A stretch of 7,766 nt of DNA from Candidatus Egaibacter danicus (lineage in GTDB: Bacteria; Pseudomonadota; Gammaproteobacteria; Burkholderiales; Burkholderiaceae), in the NCBI GenBank assembly GCA_011391115.1, contig JAABRC010000084.1:1-7766 (forward strand), read 5' to 3'. The notes below the pieces were generated by a model, which saw only the letters and a list, made by a program, of their open reading frames with translations, did no database searches and was not told the origin of the DNA. This document shows positions 6,053-7,766 of the stretch, in pieces. Each line of letters opens with the position of its first letter. The first letter of the stretch is position 1. The position numbers and the translations under genes are program-made.

Positions 6053-6160
6053 TTAATAAGCGTCAAAGGCCCACATACCAGCCGCGGCGATCCCTGCCAG
6101 TACGAACCATGCGACCCCCCCACCAACCGCATCAATCTCGTCCATTGTTAGTTCTTGCAT
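6053..6160 (-). CDS. Double-glycine leader peptide precursor (microcin/bacteriocin-like), 35 aa
   Basis: This small gene is preceded by AGGAG eight bases before ATG 6160. It encodes a 15-residue leader, MQELTMDEIDAVGGG. Numbered back from the cleavage point it has L-12, E-8, I-7, V-4, G-2 and G-1. This is the same spacing as the microcin V leader (MRTLTLNELDSVSGG), which C39 peptidases of CvaB type recognise. The predicted mature part is 20 residues, VAWFVLAGIAAAGMWAFDAY. It has a small-residue core (AGIAAAG) with W/F near the start and W, F and Y near the end, as in a membrane-spanning helix. The whole precursor has no Lys, Arg, His or Cys, and its only mature charge is one Asp. Known microcins and class II bacteriocins are usually longer and often cationic, so a signal peptide or a membrane-inserted effector is possible. 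A matching exporter and membrane fusion protein flank it. Confidence 0.85.
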   Translation of the reverse strand: MQELTMDEIDAVGGGVAWFVLAGIAAAGMWAFDAY

Positions 6161-6168
6161 GAGTCTAT

Positions 6169-6173
6169 CTCCT
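6169..6173 (-). promoter_or_regulatory. Strong ribosome binding site of the peptide gene
   Basis: AGGAG (minus strand, within CUUUAGGAGAU) lies eight bases before ATG 6160. It is the best Shine-Dalgarno of any gene in the window, and it decides that the 35-codon frame is translated. The stop of the doubtful small frame 6255-6172 overlaps it. Confidence 0.8.
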
Positions 6174-6255
6174 AAAGTTGACTTACATGATCGGAAAGCG
6201 TCCGACCGTTCGCTTCATCTGCCAGGTCACCCAAGAGACGCTTGCGCGGCCCCAT
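6172..6255 (-). CDS. Doubtful 27-codon ORF between the fusion protein and peptide genes
   Basis: ATG 6255 opens a 27-residue frame, beginning MGPRKRLLGDLADEANG and ending SDHVSQL at TAG 6174-6172, inside the ribosome binding site of the peptide gene. An AGG lies five bases before the ATG, a weak ribosome site. The peptide is charged and soluble-looking, has no leader motif, and is unlike anything I recognise. It begins 41 bases after the stop of the membrane fusion protein gene. It could be a translational coupler to the precursor gene, a leader ORF, or mere untranslated spacer. No convincing sigma70 promoter was found in 6161-6296. Confidence 0.25.
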   Translation of the reverse strand: MGPRKRLLGDLADEANGRTLSDHVSQL

Positions 6256-6296
6256 GAAAACCTGGCTGACTGAACTGTTTCGAAGCCTGCCCGCCC

Positions 6297-7640
6297 TCAG
6301 CCGCCTGCGCGCACCAAGTTCGGATCAGCGTTCAGAACCTTCACCTGCTGCCGGGCCGCCAACACAGGCTCCAGCACCCATTCCCAAACCTTCCTGCGTT
6401 CCTGCAACACATCGGCGTCCAGCGTTAAGCCGGCTTTCAGAGACAGCGTCTCGCCGTAGGCTTTGATGTCTTGTTCGTCCAGTTGCACATTGATGCGGTA
6501 CAGCGCTTCATTGCTGCCCGCTTGCGCGATGAGTTGCTGCGCCAGGTTGGACGGCAGCTCGCTCGGGGCAAAGGGCGTGCTTGACACGGCGGTGATATGG
6601 CCGCTGTGCAGGCCGAATTTTTGATACGGGTAGGCGGCGTAGCGCAGATAGACGGTTTGGCCCGGGCGCACAAAGCCTGCGGTGCGGCTGGGGGCGAACA
6701 GATGCGCTTGCAGTGCTGCGGCCTGGCTGGCACCGTTGCCAGATTGCGCCAGCGGCACCAGGGTGGCCAAGGTCTGCCCGATTTGCACCGATTGGCCGAC
6801 CGTGAGGTTCAGCGCCGTCACAGTCGCGGCATAGGGCGCGGTGATGACGGTGCTATTGCGGGCAGCGTTTTCACTGGCTTCTTGCGCCAGGCTGGAGCGG
6901 CTGCGCTCGATCTGGTTCAGATCACTCTGGAGTTGGGCGCCCAGGGCCGTGCGCTCGCCGCGCAACGCTTGCAGGTCATGCTGCAGCGCCAGACGTTGAC
7001 GCTCCAGACCTTGCAGGCGACCATCGGCATCGATTAATTCTTCTTGTTTGGTCTGCACCTGGGCGGCGGCGATGAAACCGGCATGGGACAGTTGCTCATT
7101 GCGCGCCAGGGTGTTCTGAGCCAGTTGCACGCGGCGCTGTTGCAGGCTGCGTTCTTCCTGCGCCTGCCGCAGTTCAGCTTCCAAAGTGCGGATGCGGTCC
7201 GCCAGCACTTGTTCGCGTTGCCGGGTCTGCAGCTCGCGCAAGGTTTGCTCGGTGCTCAGGGTTTGTTGGCGGGCTTCGATTTGCCGCGCGGCTCGTTCAC
7301 TGGTGTCGCTGATGGCGCCTTGCAACCGGCTGCGGTGTTCGGTGTTGAGCACCAAGAGCACCTCGCCGGCCTGGACGGTTTGGCCCTCGACAATGGGCAG
7401 TTCCATCAAGACACCAGACTGCTGCGCGCTGATGTTCAGGCTGCCAAGCGTGGGCACCAGCAGGCCCGACAGGCGCGCTTTGCGGTTGACTTCACCCCAA
7501 GTGGCAAAGGCCACCAGCGCGAGCGCCAGACCCAGCGCACAAGCCGTGAACATTGAAAACGACATAGGCCGGTGCAAACGCACACTGCCCAGCCATTGGG
7601 CGGCTTGCGCCTGATGAACTTCGTCCCTGAATAATTTCAT
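6297..7640 (-). CDS. HlyD/CvaA-family membrane fusion protein (type I secretion periplasmic adaptor)
   Basis: This 447-aa adaptor links the inner-membrane ABC exporter to an outer-membrane TolC-like channel, none of which is encoded here. The start at ATG 7640 gives MKLFRDEVHQAQ, typical of CvaA/RaxA-type proteins. There is a short cytoplasmic N-terminus and one membrane span (about 28-47). The first half of the lipoyl domain (about 70-103) contains GVLMELPIVEGQTVQAGEVL. A long alpha-helical coiled-coil hairpin rich in Q, E, R and L follows (about 110-255), then the second lipoyl half (about 264-295) with ITAPYAATVTALNLTVGQSV. The beta-barrel and C-terminal part (about 305-436) ends near KVWEWVLEPV, characteristic of this branch. 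It is the first gene of the minus-strand cassette, lying 38 bases downstream of tandem inverted repeats. Ribosome binding site is weak (AGGG too far upstream). Partnership with the C39 exporter at 3517-1430 is expected although five genes or frames separate them. Confidence 0.93.
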   Translation of the reverse strand: MKLFRDEVHQAQAAQWLGSVRLHRPMSFSMFTACALGLALALVAFATWGEVNRKARLSGLLVPTLGSLNISAQQSGVLMELPIVEGQTVQAGEVLLVLNTEHRSRLQGAISDTSERAARQIEARQQTLSTEQTLRELQTRQREQVLADRIRTLEAELRQAQEERSLQQRRVQLAQNTLARNEQLSHAGFIAAAQVQTKQEELIDADGRLQGLERQRLALQHDLQALRGERTALGAQLQSDLNQIERSRSSLAQEASENAARNSTVITAPYAATVTALNLTVGQSVQIGQTLATLVPLAQSGNGASQAAALQAHLFAPSRTAGFVRPGQTVYLRYAAYPYQKFGLHSGHITAVSSTPFAPSELPSNLAQQLIAQAGSNEALYRINVQLDEQDIKAYGETLSLKAGLTLDADVLQERRKVWEWVLEPVLAARQQVKVLNADPNLVRAGG

Positions 7641-7766
7641 GCGGCCAAGTTTGCCCTGGGTTGCGCGGGATGACCATCCTACGGATGTAGGGCTACAAGT
7701 GTAGGGGCAGGTTTTTCCTTAGGCATAGGTGGAATACGGAATCCTTGGCGACGTGCTATGGCTCAT
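7641..7766. other. Upstream non-coding region of the export cassette (edge of window)
   Basis: This stretch of 126 bases holds the tandem dyads above and a partly T-rich run (GTTTTTCCTTAGG, 7711-7723, plus strand). Read on the minus strand, a 15-codon frame from ATG 7766 to TAA 7721 touches the window edge; it could be the end of another gene or chance. I see no other supported gene here. Confidence 0.4.
7679..7704 (-). promoter_or_regulatory. Two tandem CTAC-N4-GTAG inverted repeats upstream of the cassette (putative operator)
   Basis: On the plus strand CTACGGATGTAG (7679-7690) and CTACAAGTGTAG (7693-7704) are two copies of the same palindrome, CTAC-N4-GTAG, separated by GG with a 14-base period. 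The second extends to a 5-base arm (CTACA/TGTAG on the other strand). Such tandem dyads are typical of dimeric DNA-binding regulators; response regulators of the NarL/FixJ type are one candidate class. The sites end 38 bases before the ATG of the fusion protein gene. No good -35/-10 pair is obvious, which fits an activator-dependent promoter. No regulator gene lies in the window. Confidence 0.5.

Noticed and set aside
7044..7556. Plus-strand 170-codon frame across the fusion protein gene
   Set aside because: It is antisense to a full-length HlyD-family protein with coiled coil and lipoyl halves, and has no recognisable domain.
7721..7766. 15-codon minus-strand frame at the window edge
   Set aside because: It is too short and cut by the edge; it cannot be told from chance.
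1..7766. CRISPR arrays, tRNA/rRNA genes, transposase genes or insertion-sequence ends
   Set aside because: None seen: no spaced direct repeats, no tRNA-like cloverleaf signature and no transposase-like protein in any frame I read.

Overview
The window is GC-rich and carries a ribD-ribE pair in the order and sequence style of a betaproteobacterium. Burkholderiales, possibly Comamonadaceae, is my guess from protein flavour alone; no marker gene proves it. It falls into three parts.

(1) Positions 1-1137, plus strand: the 3' end of ribD (riboflavin-specific deaminase/reductase) and riboflavin synthase ribE, which has an unusual C-terminal tail. From about 1098 to 1346 an open frame on the same strand looks like the last residues of a DNA methyltransferase or type IIG restriction protein. 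This suggests that the end of the rib pair is a rearranged island boundary.

(2) Positions 1430-7640, all minus strand: a peptide-secretion cassette. In transcription order it holds a CvaA/HlyD-type membrane fusion protein (7640-6297); a doubtful 27-codon frame (6255-6172); a 35-codon gene with a strong Shine-Dalgarno (6160-6053); a hairpin (6040-6012); a DUF3267-type membrane zincin (about 6010-5345); a multi-pass ABC permease (5348-4242); its ABC ATPase (4245-3574); and a CvaB-type ABC exporter with an intact N-terminal C39 peptidase (3517-1430). The zincin, permease and ATPase genes are chained by ATGA stop/start overlaps.

(3) Positions 7641-7766: a non-coding upstream region with two tandem CTAC-N4-GTAG inverted repeats just ahead of the first cassette gene, a plausible operator or activator site.

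The key item is the 35-residue gene. Its first 15 residues (MQELTMDEIDAVGGG) match the double-glycine leader of microcin V position by position. The predicted 20-residue product is one hydrophobic helix-like segment with aromatic residues near both ends and no Lys, Arg, His or Cys. The likely working model is as follows. The C39 domain of the exporter cuts the leader and pumps out the peptide with the membrane fusion protein and an outer-membrane channel encoded elsewhere. The hairpin keeps the peptide more abundant than the machinery. The separate permease/ATPase pair and the zincin give self-protection or further processing. The secretion part is well supported; the roles of the zincin and the second ABC pair are inference.
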